Assembly: GCF_002775205.1 (NCBI RefSeq)
Contig: NC_036453.1
Location: forward strand, 31,783,213-31,847,212
Direction of reading: 5' to 3'
Source of the DNA: Xiphophorus maculatus
Lineage: Eukaryota > Chordata > Actinopteri > Cyprinodontiformes > Poeciliidae
Length of the DNA: 64,000 bases
Shown: positions 34,101-47,300 of the stretch, piece by piece
Layout of the letters: every line of letters begins with the position of its first letter
How positions within the stretch are numbered: the stretch's first letter is position 1
Notes under the pieces: generated by a model
The model's database searches: none
The model's input: only the letters and a program-made list of their open reading frames with translations
What the model was told of the DNA's origin: nothing
Position numbers and translations under genes: made by a program

Positions 34101-36434
34101 AGAGCTTGCAGGACAGAGCACAGCAGAGGGGTTGGCTTCTGCTCAAGATCTTTACTGTAGGCTTCACTCAGCACCAGCTCTACCTTATGGAAGGTCTTCG
34201 GACCTGCAGATTCTAAAGAAAAACTTTCAACCATCACTACTACAGCTACACAGATAGTCAAAGAGGTATATTTGAAACTGCACACAACAGTTTGGGTAAA
34301 TATTGGAAATATTTAAACAGAGAGAATTTCTTAGCTCTTCTCCACTAGACCGCCTCCAACTAAAAATGTCTCACCCTTTGTGGACGGTACTCTCCAGATG
34401 ATGAGGCGCTTCCACTCGTCTCCCAGGTGGTAAATTAAATTCTCCCTCTGCACTGTCAGCTCAGAGCTCAGGGAACTAAGCAGAGGAACCTGGGATGTTT
34501 TCCAATCCTTCAGTGAATCCACGTTTTTCCACGCCTGTACAGGAAGATGATCCATATACATGAATGTTTTATTTAGTTAAAAAAAAATGTATGATCGGCA
34601 GCTGTAATTTCAATATTCACATGGATACTCAACCAGGTTTTTCCCTTTTGTAAATTCATTTTAATTAATAATGTTAGTTGTAATAGTTAGTTGAAAGCTG
34701 AAGTACCTCTGACTTTGATTTTTTTTCAATAAATGAAGCAGTGAGATATTAATTTAAATATTATCAAAAGCTTAACGATTTAACATAATTAGTGATTAAG
34801 CTTTTAACGTTAGGCATTTATTGCCTGAAAAGTTAACACACATAAAGAGAAATACGGCTTCATAAAGTCTGTGCACAACACAGAACAGAAAAACCCAGCA
34901 AACAATGTGTGACTTTAATCAACTTGCACTTAGCTGTCAGATTATCAACTAGGAATTCAAAAACCAAAGTAATGGTGTGGCAAGCAGAAATAAGGGATGT
35001 CCTTTCAAAGTAATTTAATAATAAAAAGAGCTGAATGTGAAAACTTTGGAATTTGTATTTTGTAGAAGATGGGAGAGTCTGGAACAGCTTAAATTTCTTT
35101 TTTCTTTAGAAAAATGTAAAAAAGAAAGAAAAAAAATCAAGAAATTTAGCTAATAATTCAGCTAATTTTATAAAATATTTTGAAGCTGAATTAAAGAATA
35201 TTTTATTTTTCATAATCCTGCAAAACAAATCATGCCTACAGGTTGAGCAATTGCATCACCATCTAAGAATTTAATCTATAAGGAAAGAAGATCTTACTTT
35301 TTCCAGATGGGTGGCAGCATCGACATACTTTTTCTCCTGTAGTGTTTTGTTGAAGTCTTCCATCGCACTGTGAAACTGAATCACAAAAAAATAATAGTAG
35401 TAAAATGAATCAAAGGCTGCAACATCCAGCAGAAAAGCTCAACAAATACCATGTACCTCTTTTAAATGTTCAAGCATTTTTATGATCATAGTGTTCTTCT
35501 CCAGCTGCTGCTTCAGCTTAATGTATTCATTCACTGCCACATGGATGTTCTGCTGCACCTAAATCCACACAAGAAAAAGCTTAATAGTCACAATGCTGCA
35601 AGTAGAGTGTCACTTGGACTAAATTTTATCTATACCTCAAATTCAATGCAGGTTTTAAGAGTTTCCATTTCTTTAGAGACCATATCAACCTGCTGCATCA
35701 GGTCCTCTGATGCTTGAAGGTTTGGGAGAAATTCACTGTACTTTTTGTTTATCATGTCGCACACTTCCTCCTGCATTAGAACACAGAGAAATTTGATGAA
35801 GAGGACTTTAGTGAATCAGCAGTCATATAACAGAAATACAAAGTTGAATGTAGCCTCCATCCATGTTGGTGAATGTTGTCATTCACTCTACAAATTTGGT
35901 CTTTCAGGAAGAAAGACACGAAACTACGGTAGTTTATATGATCAGAGCATCTGTAAAACCTCAATTGTCTCTTCAGCAAATACTTGCATTATATTTTCAG
36001 AAATGGATTTGTTTAAATGTAAAAATATAGTAAAACTAATGAAATAGTGAGAAGTGCAACATTTTTGCAGCAAGGCTGAAAAACCTGCATTCAAGGACAC
36101 CCAAACAGACAATTAACAAACTGTTTTATACCTTTTATAACATCATGGCAGTCCTATAGATGTACTGAATTCTGTTAAATAACTCTATGACTACTTTCTG
36201 AGAGATTAATGTTACTTTAAATCTGTCAACGGAGCTCAGCTAACAGCTAGGTGTTCACATCTAATCAAAGTTCAAACTTTATTTCACACTAATGTTAGCA
36301 GCGGCTAAAGCTAGTCAGAAAAAAACTACCTTGGTATCTTCCACCTTCCGGGACATCCTGCTTATTTTGCTGGCTAGGTCCTCTTTCTCCAGCTTCCCGG
36401 AGCTGGCGAGCACCTCGGTAACAAACGAAGCCAT
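28114..36434 (-). CDS. zw10: Kinetochore/centromere protein zw10, 16 coding exons
   Basis: Exons on minus: 36434-36330, 35770-35636, 35558-35457, 35375-35298, 34534-34375, 34212-34060, 33562-33365, 33273-33137, 33059-32877, 31977-31754, 31667-31596, 31514-31345, 30481-30351, 30047-29916, 29253-29051, 28234-28114. All GT-AG, frame open, 767 aa (human 779). ZW10 belongs to the RZZ complex, which recruits dynein and spindle checkpoint proteins to kinetochores, and to the NRZ/Dsl1 tether at the ER for Golgi-ER transport. The N-terminal [20 protein letters not shown] and KKYSEFLP blocks lie in the coiled-coil region that contacts partners. Later blocks are the family's best conserved: [85 protein letters not shown] and [17 protein letters not shown] at the end. 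Exon 10 encodes a poorly conserved acidic/basic linker. The start is the only ATG giving the family N-terminus. Confidence 0.96.
28328..28814 (+). mobile_element. hAT-type MITE copy in zw10 intron 15
   Basis: Left side AACAATAAACCAATTAATCA and right side TATTGTGACAGGCC match the ends of the element at 21930-23202; an interior GTGTTTTGTTTATTTTGAAT-like word is shared too. Shorter than that copy and with diverged ends. Confidence 0.6.
30715..31312 (+). mobile_element. MITE with GCCGAT-type ends in zw10 intron 12
   Basis: Left edge GGATGCTCCGAACAGG with CCGATTCCGAAACCGATCA; right edge GGCCGATCAATCGGCACACC. These are roughly inverted ends of a common fish MITE type. Interior words recur at 19062-19210. 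No coding sequence. Confidence 0.55.
32240..32700. mobile_element. hAT-like MITE remnant in zw10 intron 9
   Basis: Begins AGGACTGCAACGAATGATTA and GATTATTCTGATGATTAATC, the style of the AGGGATGCAACTA-ended MITE at 56805-57270, and later has AATTAATTGATTGCTAAATT. Very AT rich; no TSD found. Confidence 0.45.
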
Positions 36435-37742
36435 ACTGCAGACTAATGTTATAATGTTTGAACAACACGACGACACATCCGCAGTAACAGTCCACCCGCG
36501 CTAAGTACAACCCGCCTCCGCTACTTCTTCTGTGGTGGAGGTTGGGGGTGAACTACTGCCCCCTACTGGACAAAGTATGCTGATATGCTCATCATTGGCA
36601 TAAATGTCACTAAAGTTGGGCTTTTTGTAATGCCTTTGAACTGTTTTTTGTCAAAGATTAAATGATTACACAACCAACTACAAATATATTTTAAAAGAAG
36701 AGTTGGGTGCGTAAATATAAATTTTTTGCAAATCCTAATTCATGGGGGGGCAAATTATATAAGTTCATATAGGCGCACCAACATTTTTATAGCCACGAAC
36801 AAGCTTCAGGCAAAATTCTGCTTAAAATATAGTTTGGCTCTTTCTTTTTATCAGAAATTGCAGAGCTAAATTGTCGTGGTTGATTTTATGACACAGACAT
36901 GGCAAGGTAGTTCATACATTTTAATGAGTTTGATGCTGAAGCCTTTTCAGAAGTCTAATTTCAGTCTGCTTCCAAAACCAAGTCTGAACTTCAAGGTCCA
37001 TAGCTGCAAGTGGCTCTTTACCTTACTTGATTAAGGAATTAAGGGAAATATTGTCCTGTTTTGTTGTTGTTGTTGGTATTTGTTTTATTTGTTTATTTTG
37101 TGCCCTCACCATAAAAGACTGGTCCCATCATAATATTGTTCTAGAAAATCCAGCATTGTTATTGTGATTTTGTTGGAACAACCATTTTCAAGTTTCAACT
37201 TGGTAGTTGTTGAGTTGAGGATTAGATGTAAAAGATTTGAAAGTATGGTTCTTGTTCTATTCAGTTTTTCCACTGCAGCAGTACCACTGGCAGTGACACA
37301 CCTGCCACCATCATGCTTGGCAGTAACTAAAGTGGTCAGTGTTCTTTACAATATTGTTCTTGGTCTGGGCATATGTAGAATTTACTGCAGCTATGGGGCT
37401 TCAATGGGATGGGGCTTCAATATATCCACTCAGGGAGAACTCACATTTCACAAGCATCTTATTTAATTCAGTTTGAAGCTTGTCCTGATGTGATATTTTT
37501 GCTTAATTGTATTTTTAATTGTGCAGTATATCATTGTGAATAAATGTTTTGTTCAAAATCTTCTGTGTTTACATCTTTTTTTTTCATATTCTTGGAAATA
37601 GTGGATAAATAAAATTTGATTTCCTTAACCATTTCCTTTGCCTGCATTTGTATTCTTACCATGAAAACCAAATATAACATGCTCATACCTCAGGAAACAT
37701 TTAGCATCAATATAATAATTTGAACAAATATAACAAATTTCC

Positions 37743-37780
<38 letters not shown>
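37743..37780 (+). repeat. (ATT)n microsatellite
   Basis: About 12 TTA/ATT units directly next to the SINE-like repeat starting at 37781. Such tails often lie at retroposon ends. Confidence 0.9.
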
Positions 37781-38036
37781 GAGTTTGCATGTTCTCCCTG
37801 TGCATGTGTGGGTTCTCTCCGGGTTCTCCGGCTTCCTCCCACAGTCCAAAAACATGACTGTCAAGTTAATTGGGCTTTCTAAATTCTCCCTAGGTGTGAG
37901 TGTCTGTGTGCATGGTTGTTTGTCCTGTCTGTCTCTGTGACTGGCGACCTGTCCAGGGTGTACCCCGCCTCTGGTCCGGAATGTTAGCTGGAGATAGGCA
38001 CCAGCACCTCCCGACCCCACTAAGGATTATTTTTTA
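37781..38036 (+). mobile_element. Dispersed SINE-like repeat, plus orientation
   Basis: Contains GTTTGCATGTTCTCCCTGTG, GGGTTCTCTCCGGGTTCTCC, CCCACAGTCCAAAAACATGA, AATTGGGCTTTC and GGCGACCTGTCCAGGGTGTA. The inverted copy at 53120-53441 shares these words. This is one of the commonest fish interspersed repeats; I do not assign a family name. Confidence 0.75.
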
Positions 38037-38350
38037 TTGGCGTTTCTTAGATTTTCATCCAGATCAGTAGATGGCAGTAATGATCAATGGAGATCTCAAG
38101 CAAACCTTCATACTTTAAACGAAGAAAGAAACACCACCCAAAATCTCTATGGAAACGACAACCGTTAGTTGACGGTGATCTGTGCCGAACATTCTGAATC
38201 TTCTTCCTTTAGCTGCTGTGCTGATTAACTACCTCATCGAGTATTTAGTTTATAGACCTTCCACCTATAAAGTGTGTCTGATTAGCAAATGTTAAGTTGA
38301 TGCGGATTGACTGGCTAATGTAGAACACTGGTGGCTGTAATTGTTTGATA

Positions 38351-41300
38351 ATGGCAGAGAGCTGGAACACACACACCGGAGATGCTGTTTATCGCTCCCG
38401 GGATGCCATCAAAAACTTAAAAATAAAGTAAGTAGCTTCTTGAATAAAGTTGTTAAATGTGACTGATAAAGGTCGGTTTCCATGGTATTCACATTTCTGT
38501 TCGCACGCCAGAGTCCGTATACAGAGGCTGACCTCCACAGCGGTCTTCTCACAGCACCTCCAGCACCAGGTTTTGTCCCAGAAATGCAGGAAGGATATTG
38601 AGCTGAAGACTCTCACCTCACAGGGCCAGACAGGTACTGTAACTACTTTACGGAACGGACAAATAGTGATGGGTCAAGAGCATATCAGAGGATGTTTAGT
38701 CACTGTAATGAGAGTGGATCTCATTCATTTGGCATCTCGTTTTTTGTTGACAGGCGACAATGAAGAGGAGGTAGTGGTTGGCTGGCAGGAGAAACTCTTC
38801 AGCCAGGTAGAAGTTTTAGTGGTTTAGTGTGTTTGTCCCTGAAAACCAACAACTGGTCTTAGCAAAACACCTGATTATATGCCCTTTTTGGTATTTGGAC
38901 AAATATTCTACATGTTTTACACATTACAAATTATGTTGTAAAGAGTTGCTAAAATTAAAAAATGTACAATTTAATTAAAGTAATTTTATAATTTAACCCA
39001 TGTTCCATCATTTGTGCTTCATCAACTTCAGTGCTACTTCAATGATTTTCCTTAAGTTCCAATCTGTTCTTTTTTAAATTTTAATTCTGTATTTGGTTTA
39101 TACAAAACATGTCCTCTGTTTTGGTGTCCAAACTAACACTGTCTGGACCACTGGGCAGGATGACAGTTGTTTTAAATGTTCTTCATTTGTGAGTATCTAT
39201 TGAGACATCTTTAAACCTCCTTAAAGTCTTCAGCTGTGGTTATTCCTCGTCACTTTTATTGCATTTTACAAAATATTTTATGGTCATTGACTTGAGTTTC
39301 TTGATTATTTATAGTACTCAGTATTGCTGACATGTATCTTAAATATCACAGTCTCTAAACATGTCATAAAAACCACATGGTATCATAGGGTCTCCTATTT
39401 TTTGCCACATGACCTTACCTCCTACCTCATGTTTCTGTCCGTTGTTCCAGTATGAAGTGGAACTGTTCCAGAACGAGGCAGCCTGTCAGACTCCGCTGGA
39501 CCGCCAGTATCACTCAGAAATCAGGGCTCTCAACAAGGCCAAGGGGCGACGCAATCAGAGAATTTTCACATACACTGATCACGATCGATACACCAACTGT
39601 TTCCCACTCCACCAACTGGTGAAATTTTTTTTTCTTTTTTAAATCTTTTTATTATTATTGTTATTGAATAAAATACTCTTCCAGAAGTTGGATCGAATTA
39701 GTTTTAACTGTTTGCTATACTCTGCATCTCTGCATAGTTGATATTTTTGATTGATAGCTTTGATCTTGTCTTTGATTTCCGTCTTGAAAACAGCACAATG
39801 ACTTGGTCTCCACGACCAAACCAAGTCCCACCTTTCTGGCTGAGAGGATGGCCAGTGTCAGACACAGACGGCAAGAGAGGCGCACCATGTAGGTGAAAAT
39901 CCAGCGCAGGCAAACATAAAATGACTAAACAAAATAATGCTCAAATTTTTGCCTGAAAAATATGGATGTGAAAAGTCCAATGTTACAAAAATATCTATTG
40001 TTTTTATAGGGATAGTAGCATCACTAAGTCAAGAATCATCAACTGGGATCCCACAGATGAGTTTGTCAAGAGCAGTCATGTGGTAAATAACGCCATGCAG
40101 ACCATGCACATCATGGGTGACTTGGGCCCACCTGGAAAGTAAGACTATGAGATATGTTCATCATATATGAAAACTGATATGTTTCAAGTTCAAGCATATC
40201 AAGTGGTGATGATTTTACCATCATCACTTTTCATCAATCAACTTACTGAGTGCCTATTGTGAATATTATTTCATATTCTTTGCATCCGCTGTCTCAGGTT
40301 GGGCCAGAAAGAGAATGAGTGTTTGCTGGCAACCATAAAAACTGATGGTAGTGGAACTATCATTGTAAAACCCAACTTCAACAAAGGCAGAGAGCCCTAC
40401 AGGCAAGTTTACAACACATCATAGCAAAAGGAAAGACAAGGAGGATCCTCCTAATCTTTTCTACATATTGTCAGAAACTCCAGTGTGTTTTGCTGGGATT
40501 TTCTGTGATGTACCCACACAAAGTAACTCAGAATTGTGAAGGGGAAGGAAAATGAAGAATAGTTTTCTAAAAATGTTACAAATCATAATTGAAAAATTGT
40601 GACATTCACTCATATCCACCCTTTTTACTGTGGTACCCTTTAATTAGATCCATTGCAACCACTTACCTTCAGTAGTCAACTAATTTTTAGTTGACTACTG
40701 AAACAAGTTGACTACTTGTATCAAAGTCCCACATGACTTTGATACAAGTCATGTGGGAGACCTGGGAAATATGTGGAAGAAGGTTCATGAATATTTTCGC
40801 AAAGCAAAGCCAATAAAAATTCCGAGAATTTCATTGAAGAAACAATGTTAAGGAAATCAGCTAAAAGTCAGAGTGATGCTCTGTTTTGCAGGATTGTAAC
40901 AGATGGGGAGAAGAGAGAAGTATGGCGCTTAACTTTGGAGAACGCATCCAGAGTGATGAAACCAGAGGAGCGAGAGAGAGAGCAAATCATGTACAAAGAT
41001 GTATGAGATTATTTGTGTTCACTTGCTGCATTATTGGAGTCAAAGAACCAATATATTAATACATTCTCTTTTGTTTGCTTGCAGTTGTATAACAGACACA
41101 AGGAGTACCTCAACAGCCTTGTAGGACAGGACTTTGAAATGGTAAAAGACATATTAACAGAAGAAACACTTGTGTTGTTGATTGAACAGTTCAGGCCATA
41201 CGGTCCAAACCTTAAAAATATTTTGTAATATTTGAAGGTATTGATTCAAAATTAGTGTAATACAGTAGATTAAATATTGTCTGCGCTTTGTCCTGCAGCC

Positions 41301-44300
41301 TCCTGTAGGTATCCTACGTTACCTGCTGCACGGAGAGATAGGTAAGGAAAGGTGTTTGGATGTTATGGAGATTCACATTTATACTTTGAAACTCCCATGT
41401 ATCTTTCTTCTTTCCAGTGTCGGCTAACGACTTTGAATATGATAACTTGTACATCAACTTCTTCATGGAATTGCCAAATAGTGAGTCACATATAGTATGT
41501 ATTTTTGGTTTTGATTGTGTTGAGGTTTAATTTTACCAGGTTACTTTTAGAGCAGCATATTACTGCAAAGATCATTCAAGTCTGGATAAAAGCATAAAAA
41601 TTTCTGTGCTCACCCCTCAGGTTATGTGTTTTCTAATATTTCCCTTTAGCCACTTAAATTTCAGGATGAAGGTCAATTTTCAAGATGGTTGAGGTTTACG
41701 AGTCTTTTAAACCAATTATTGCCAGAAAACGTTACCCATTTTCATGACTTGAATTAACTTTATGTCACATCAGATGTTTTTGGTGAAGTCATCCTATTCA
41801 TACAACTTTAAATGTAGCAAAATCAGAAACTGAGGACTTTGCTCTTTGAGAATCTCACACCAGTAGTCATCAACTGGAAGAAGATGAAGATGTGTGACAC
41901 AGACTGAGAGGCAGTTGTCTTAATGGTTAGCATAAGCTTTCACTAATTGTTTTGTTTGTTTAGTGGTTTAGTGGTTAGCTTCTGCTAATTTTTTATGTGC
42001 AAAAATACAATTTTCTTAATGATCATGATAACCATCTTTAAACTTTCAGTGGCTATGTGTTTTTTTGTTTGTTTTTTTCTTTCAAAAAAGCAGAGTCCTA
42101 GGAACATCTGTGCCCAGTTCGGTTTTTGTACTCACATGTGAAAGATTTTGCTTAAATATTGAATTATCTGCTTCATTATTTACTTGATATGTGTTTAAGA
42201 TTGGTCCAGCTTACCGTTCCAGTCGATGTCAGGGGTTACTCAGACCTGCAGGACCAAATCATTGGGGAAGGTGTGTACTTTATTTATTAACTTTAGAGAA
42301 TCACTGAAGAAATGTATTAAAACCTGTCATTTGAAATCTGTCAACAGGAAAACATAGCGTTCTTCAGCTACCCTTTCAGCTTTGAGGCTTTTCATATGAG
42401 TGAAAAAGAGAACGAAGGTCAGCAGCCCTTTGATTTTATTTATTGTATAAACAACACAAAAATGTGGTTTAAAGCATGAAGGAGTATTGCCCCATGTACA
42501 CTGACATAAATATTTTGTTAAATACATTTCTGGTCTTTTTGCATCTCACCTTCACATGCAAATAAAGTTGTTGTTTTTTTAAATGAGGTTGAAAAACTTC
42601 CTTTGTAGTGAATGTAGATTGGATATCTGGATATTATTGATATGCTTGATCTACATTTATTTGCTAGAAAATATAAAACATAGCAAAGCAGTTTTGTATG
42701 TTCTATTACAAATCTGTCTCACTTTATCATGACTGCTTCCACCAAATTTCAGATGTAAGGTGAAGAAAATAATGTGAGCAAACAAGAGAAAAATGTATAG
42801 TTTCACAGAAAATGTGAATTACAGTTATTTTTAGCCGTGCTCAGGATCTTGTTCTTTAGACTTGGATGCAGTTAATTACAAGGTTATTCCCAACCCTGCT
42901 TCAATAAGAATGGAGTCATATGCATTCTTTATATGGTGATTATTTTTCAAGCACAAAGAAAAAGTTTTCATGTAAAAAATATCCAGAGTCATATAAAAAG
43001 TTCTACAAAGGTTCAAAATTTCACTACATCTTTCTATAAAACAACGACTGAATAACTTGAAATAGAATAGAATATTTCAAGTTGGTCAGTCTTGAAATTT
43101 TCAAGAATAGTATGGAATAGAATAATCCTTTATTTGTCCCTCATTTAGAAAATTCAGTTTATTAACAGCAAATATACCAGCTGAATTCAAAGCATACAGA
43201 AACACCTAACAATTGTTAATATTAAAAATAAGACTTCTTTTTAATTTCAGAATTAATACCCCAGTGGCCAGTGCTTTACTTCAAAGTCCTGTCCCTTGAC
43301 TTCTGGCAGCGTTACCGAACTGAAGGTTACGGATATCTACTGTTTCCCGACATGCCTGGTATGAATCCTCCACTAATAGCTGGGGCTGAGGTTATGAAGC
43401 TACAAAACGTATAACTTTTCCTATTTTTGAGATCAGTCTTTTATTCTGATTTGTGAAACTTTTCTCTCTCTCTCTCCTTTTTTTTATTTTAATTTTTTTA
43501 CATTTACTAACAACTTGTGAAAGTCTTTGCTTATATTTTACCAGAACTTAATGTTAATTATTCATTTTTGGCTTGATGGTGCAACATTACAAAACCTACA
43601 TATGATAAATTAATGTGGTAACTAAAGGTCAGAACATAAATGAACTACTGCAAAATATGATTTAGATGTGAAATGTTTTGTTCTAATAGTCTGCAATATC
43701 TGTTGCATCTGTGCAAGGTAAACACACAGTGACATGTCACACATGGAGACCTGTTCAGACGGGGACAGTTTCTGCTTTGAGGCGCTTCTTTATCGGAGGT
43801 TCTGCAGAACTTGAAGACAACAGCTACGTCAGAGTACCAGGGACGTTTAAGGTAGACTTGTAACTGGTAAACTGCACATAGAGTCCAGTCCATCATGAGA
43901 TATCTTCCATTTATTTATTGTTCATTTATTTTAGTAACTGAAGCCACTAAGTGAAACATTATATAGATTAACTACATAAAGACTGTTATTTTCAAGCTTT
44001 TATTTCTGTTGATCATAATTTTCCACTTTCAGCAAATGAAAACACAACATTTAAAATTAAAATACTACAGACAAATGAAAAACTTTTTTTAATACAGAAA
44101 TGTGGGCTTAGTTAAACATGTGTTTAACACCTGCTAAAGGTCTGTTAGTTTTAAAATGTACTTTTAATCTGACAAACCTAACTGTTTGTTGGACACATAT
44201 CCTGTACTATATATAGCACATATAAAATAGGATAAGCATTACATATCCTATTTTATGGAAAATGACTACATATTACATCGAAGTGGATCTACAGGCTTTC

Positions 44301-47300
44301 CTAAACATACCCTTTGGCATCTAATTTTAATAAAAACTGTTGTGGGGATCACATTTATTGTTTGTCTCCAACTTAAAAGTATCCGTTTCAAAAAGACAAA
44401 TGCAGACATTTGCAAGAGTAATGAAAGATTTAAAGCCCTCAATGTTTAATGTTATGTTTGTGTTTGGCTTCAGGGAGAGAGGCTGAGTCGCTTTGGCTTT
44501 TGCACTGAAACCACAGGAAGTGTTACCTTTAGGCTGTACTGCATGCAACAAGCCAGGTAAACTCCTTCCACACATCCAGCTAACTAAAAAGAACAATGAA
44601 TCAATTGATGAATACATTTTATATTAAAAATTCTGTTATTTCAGTCAAACGGGCCTACATAGAGTGTTTGTTGCTACTAGTTGAATGTTACTCTCATCTG
44701 ACTGAGCCACATGGCTCCAGCTCTGTTCCCATTAGCATTCAGCAAACTCCATTCATTCACAGTAAAGATAGTAGGAGAGATTGTGTCTAGTGGTTGTCTA
44801 TAAGGACACTCTGTGGGGACCCGGAAATTCAACCACACACAGGAGTTTGGAAAGGAAAAAACAAGTTTAATTTAATTTTCAGATTATGGTTGCTGCTCAG
44901 GATGTGGTCATCAAACAGCACTGAGAAAAGAGGGGAGAAGGCTGATGATGCACTGATGGAGGGGTAACTTAGAAATGTTCAGCTTAACTGACCTGTAGTG
45001 CAGTGGACAGGTGGAGCAGAGGAACCAGGTAGAACAGGCTGCTGTGGAATCAATGAAACTCTCCACAAGGATATACAAGAGGCAACACCCAGGGACTAAG
45101 ACAGTAATCAGGCTGAGGTCATACACGGGAGGACAGAGAGAGCAAACTTAGCTTGAGGGGCAGGCAATACTCGGTGGTCGTGAGGCAAAGCTTGGGTCAG
45201 GGTCCAGAAATCCAGAACAGTTGGGATCCGTGAAGGGCCTGGCAGGGGGGGGTCAATCCATGGACAGAAAAGGGTCGAAGAAACACTGAAGGCTTGGAAG
45301 GAAACGCTGGATCTCTACTGGCTCGTGGCTGTCGATAATCTGGCAAGGAGGCAGAGGCTGAGAGGTGTTTAAGTCGGGCAGGGACCAGGTGGAACGGGTA
45401 AGCAATCAGGCGCGGCAGGTGAGCTGAATGAGTGTTTAAGCACAGCATGGACAGGACAGAACATGAATTGTGACAGTACCCCCTCCTCAAGGTCCGGCTC
45501 CAGAAGGACCACATGGCTGGTCAGGATTGGACCGATGAAACTCCCTGATCAGGGATTTGTCCAAAACATGTTGGACCGGCACCCAGGAGCGCTCCTCTGG
45601 CCCGTATCCCTCCCAGTCCACCAGGTAATGCATGGACCGACCCCAACGTCTGGACCGAAGGAGACGACGCACAGCGTAAGCGGGGCCTCCATTGATGATC
45701 CGGGCGGGAGGAGGGAATCTGGAGGAGGGTACCAACCGTGAAGTGAAAACAGGTTTGACACGTGACACATGAAAGGTGAGACAAACCCTGAGAGTCCTGG
45801 GAAGGCGAAGCCGAACAGCCACAGGGTTGACCACTTTGAAAATTGGGAAGAGTCCTATGAAACAAGGAGCTAGCTTGCGGTTTTCAATCCACAAAGGGAG
45901 GTCTTTGGTGGATAGCCAGACCTTTTGTTCTTTGAGGTAGGTGGGTGCTGGGAGTCTGCGACGATTGGCAAATCTGGAACATAAAGCAGAGGTCTTCAGA
46001 AGGGCCCTGCGGGCCTGACTCCATACCTGCTGGCACTTCAAGGCAGAGGCATGCGCAGAAGGAACTCTAATGGGCCTTTCTTGAAGGGACAACACAGGAG
46101 GCTGGTAACCGTAGACTGTATAAAAGGGAGACAGGCCTGTAGAATTAGAAGGGAGAGAGTTGAGTGCATACTCCACCCACGGTAGGTTTTGTGACCAAGA
46201 AGAGGGATCATGTTCACTGAGCATACGAAGCTTGGTCTCCACTTCTTGGTTGATCCTCTCCGTTTGTCCGTCAGTTTGAGGGTGGAACCCTGATGAGAGA
46301 CTCACCGAGATACCCAGGAGACCACAGAATTCCTTCCAGAATCTAGAGACAAACTGGTGTCCCCTGTCAGAAACAATGTCAGTAGGCAGACCATGCAGGC
46401 GGAACACCTCCCAGGCCAGAATCCCTCCCAGCTCCTTGGATGAAGGCAGTTTGCGAAGTGGTATCAGGTGGGACATCTTAGAGAATCGATCTACGACTGT
46501 GAGAAGGACAGAATGGTTATTGGAAGAGGGCAAACCAGTCACAAAATCCATGGATATGTGGGACCATGGGCGGTGTGGAACAGGGAGGGGTCGTAGAAGT
46601 CTAGAGGGTGGCCTACGGGATGGTTTAGCCTGACAGCAAACTCTGCAAGCCTTGATGAACTCAGTAACATCTCGTAGCATGGTTCCCCACCAGAAACAAC
46701 TTCTGATCACTAACAGGGTCTTAGTGACTCCTGCATGACAGAAAAGTCTAGACTCATGGCAAAATGACAGTACCTCAGGAATTAGGTGCTCAGGGACAGT
46801 CGCTCTTTAGGATAGTACTCAGGGACGGGGCTTTGTTGATAGGCTTCTCTTATCGTCTGCTCCAGCTCTAGCTTGGAAACTGCTAGCCGCACAGATGCGG
46901 GGAGCACATAATCCTCCTGCTTAGCCCCATGCCCCTCCTTCATAGTCTCATGAAGCCTGGAGAGTGCATCTGGCTTAGCGCTCTTACTCCCAGGTCTGTA
47001 AGACAGTGAAAAACTTAAAACGACAGAAGAACAAGGCCCACCTGGCTTGCCTGGGGTTGAGTCTCCTTGCTGACTTGAGGTACTGCAGATTTTTTGAACA
47101 GTCCAAACCACAAAGAGTTCCTTAGCTCCCTCAAGCCAGTGCCTCCACTCCTCAAGTGCCAGTTTGACTGCCAGCAGTTCGCGGTCACCAACATCATAAT
47201 TGGTTTCTGAAGAAGACAGTTTTCTGGAAAAGAAGGCACATGGGTGAGTGCCATCACTACTGGCTCGTGACTGTCGATAATCTGGCAAAGAGGCAGAGGC

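Larger units (their letters stand above)
36435..38350. other. Divergent intergenic region between zw10 and mks1
   Basis: zw10 starts leftward at 36434 and mks1 rightward at 38351, so both promoters fall in these 1.9 kb. I see no TATA box near either start. 36540-37740 is AT-rich without a recognisable gene; it is followed by an (ATT)n tract and a SINE-like repeat. Confidence 0.55.
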
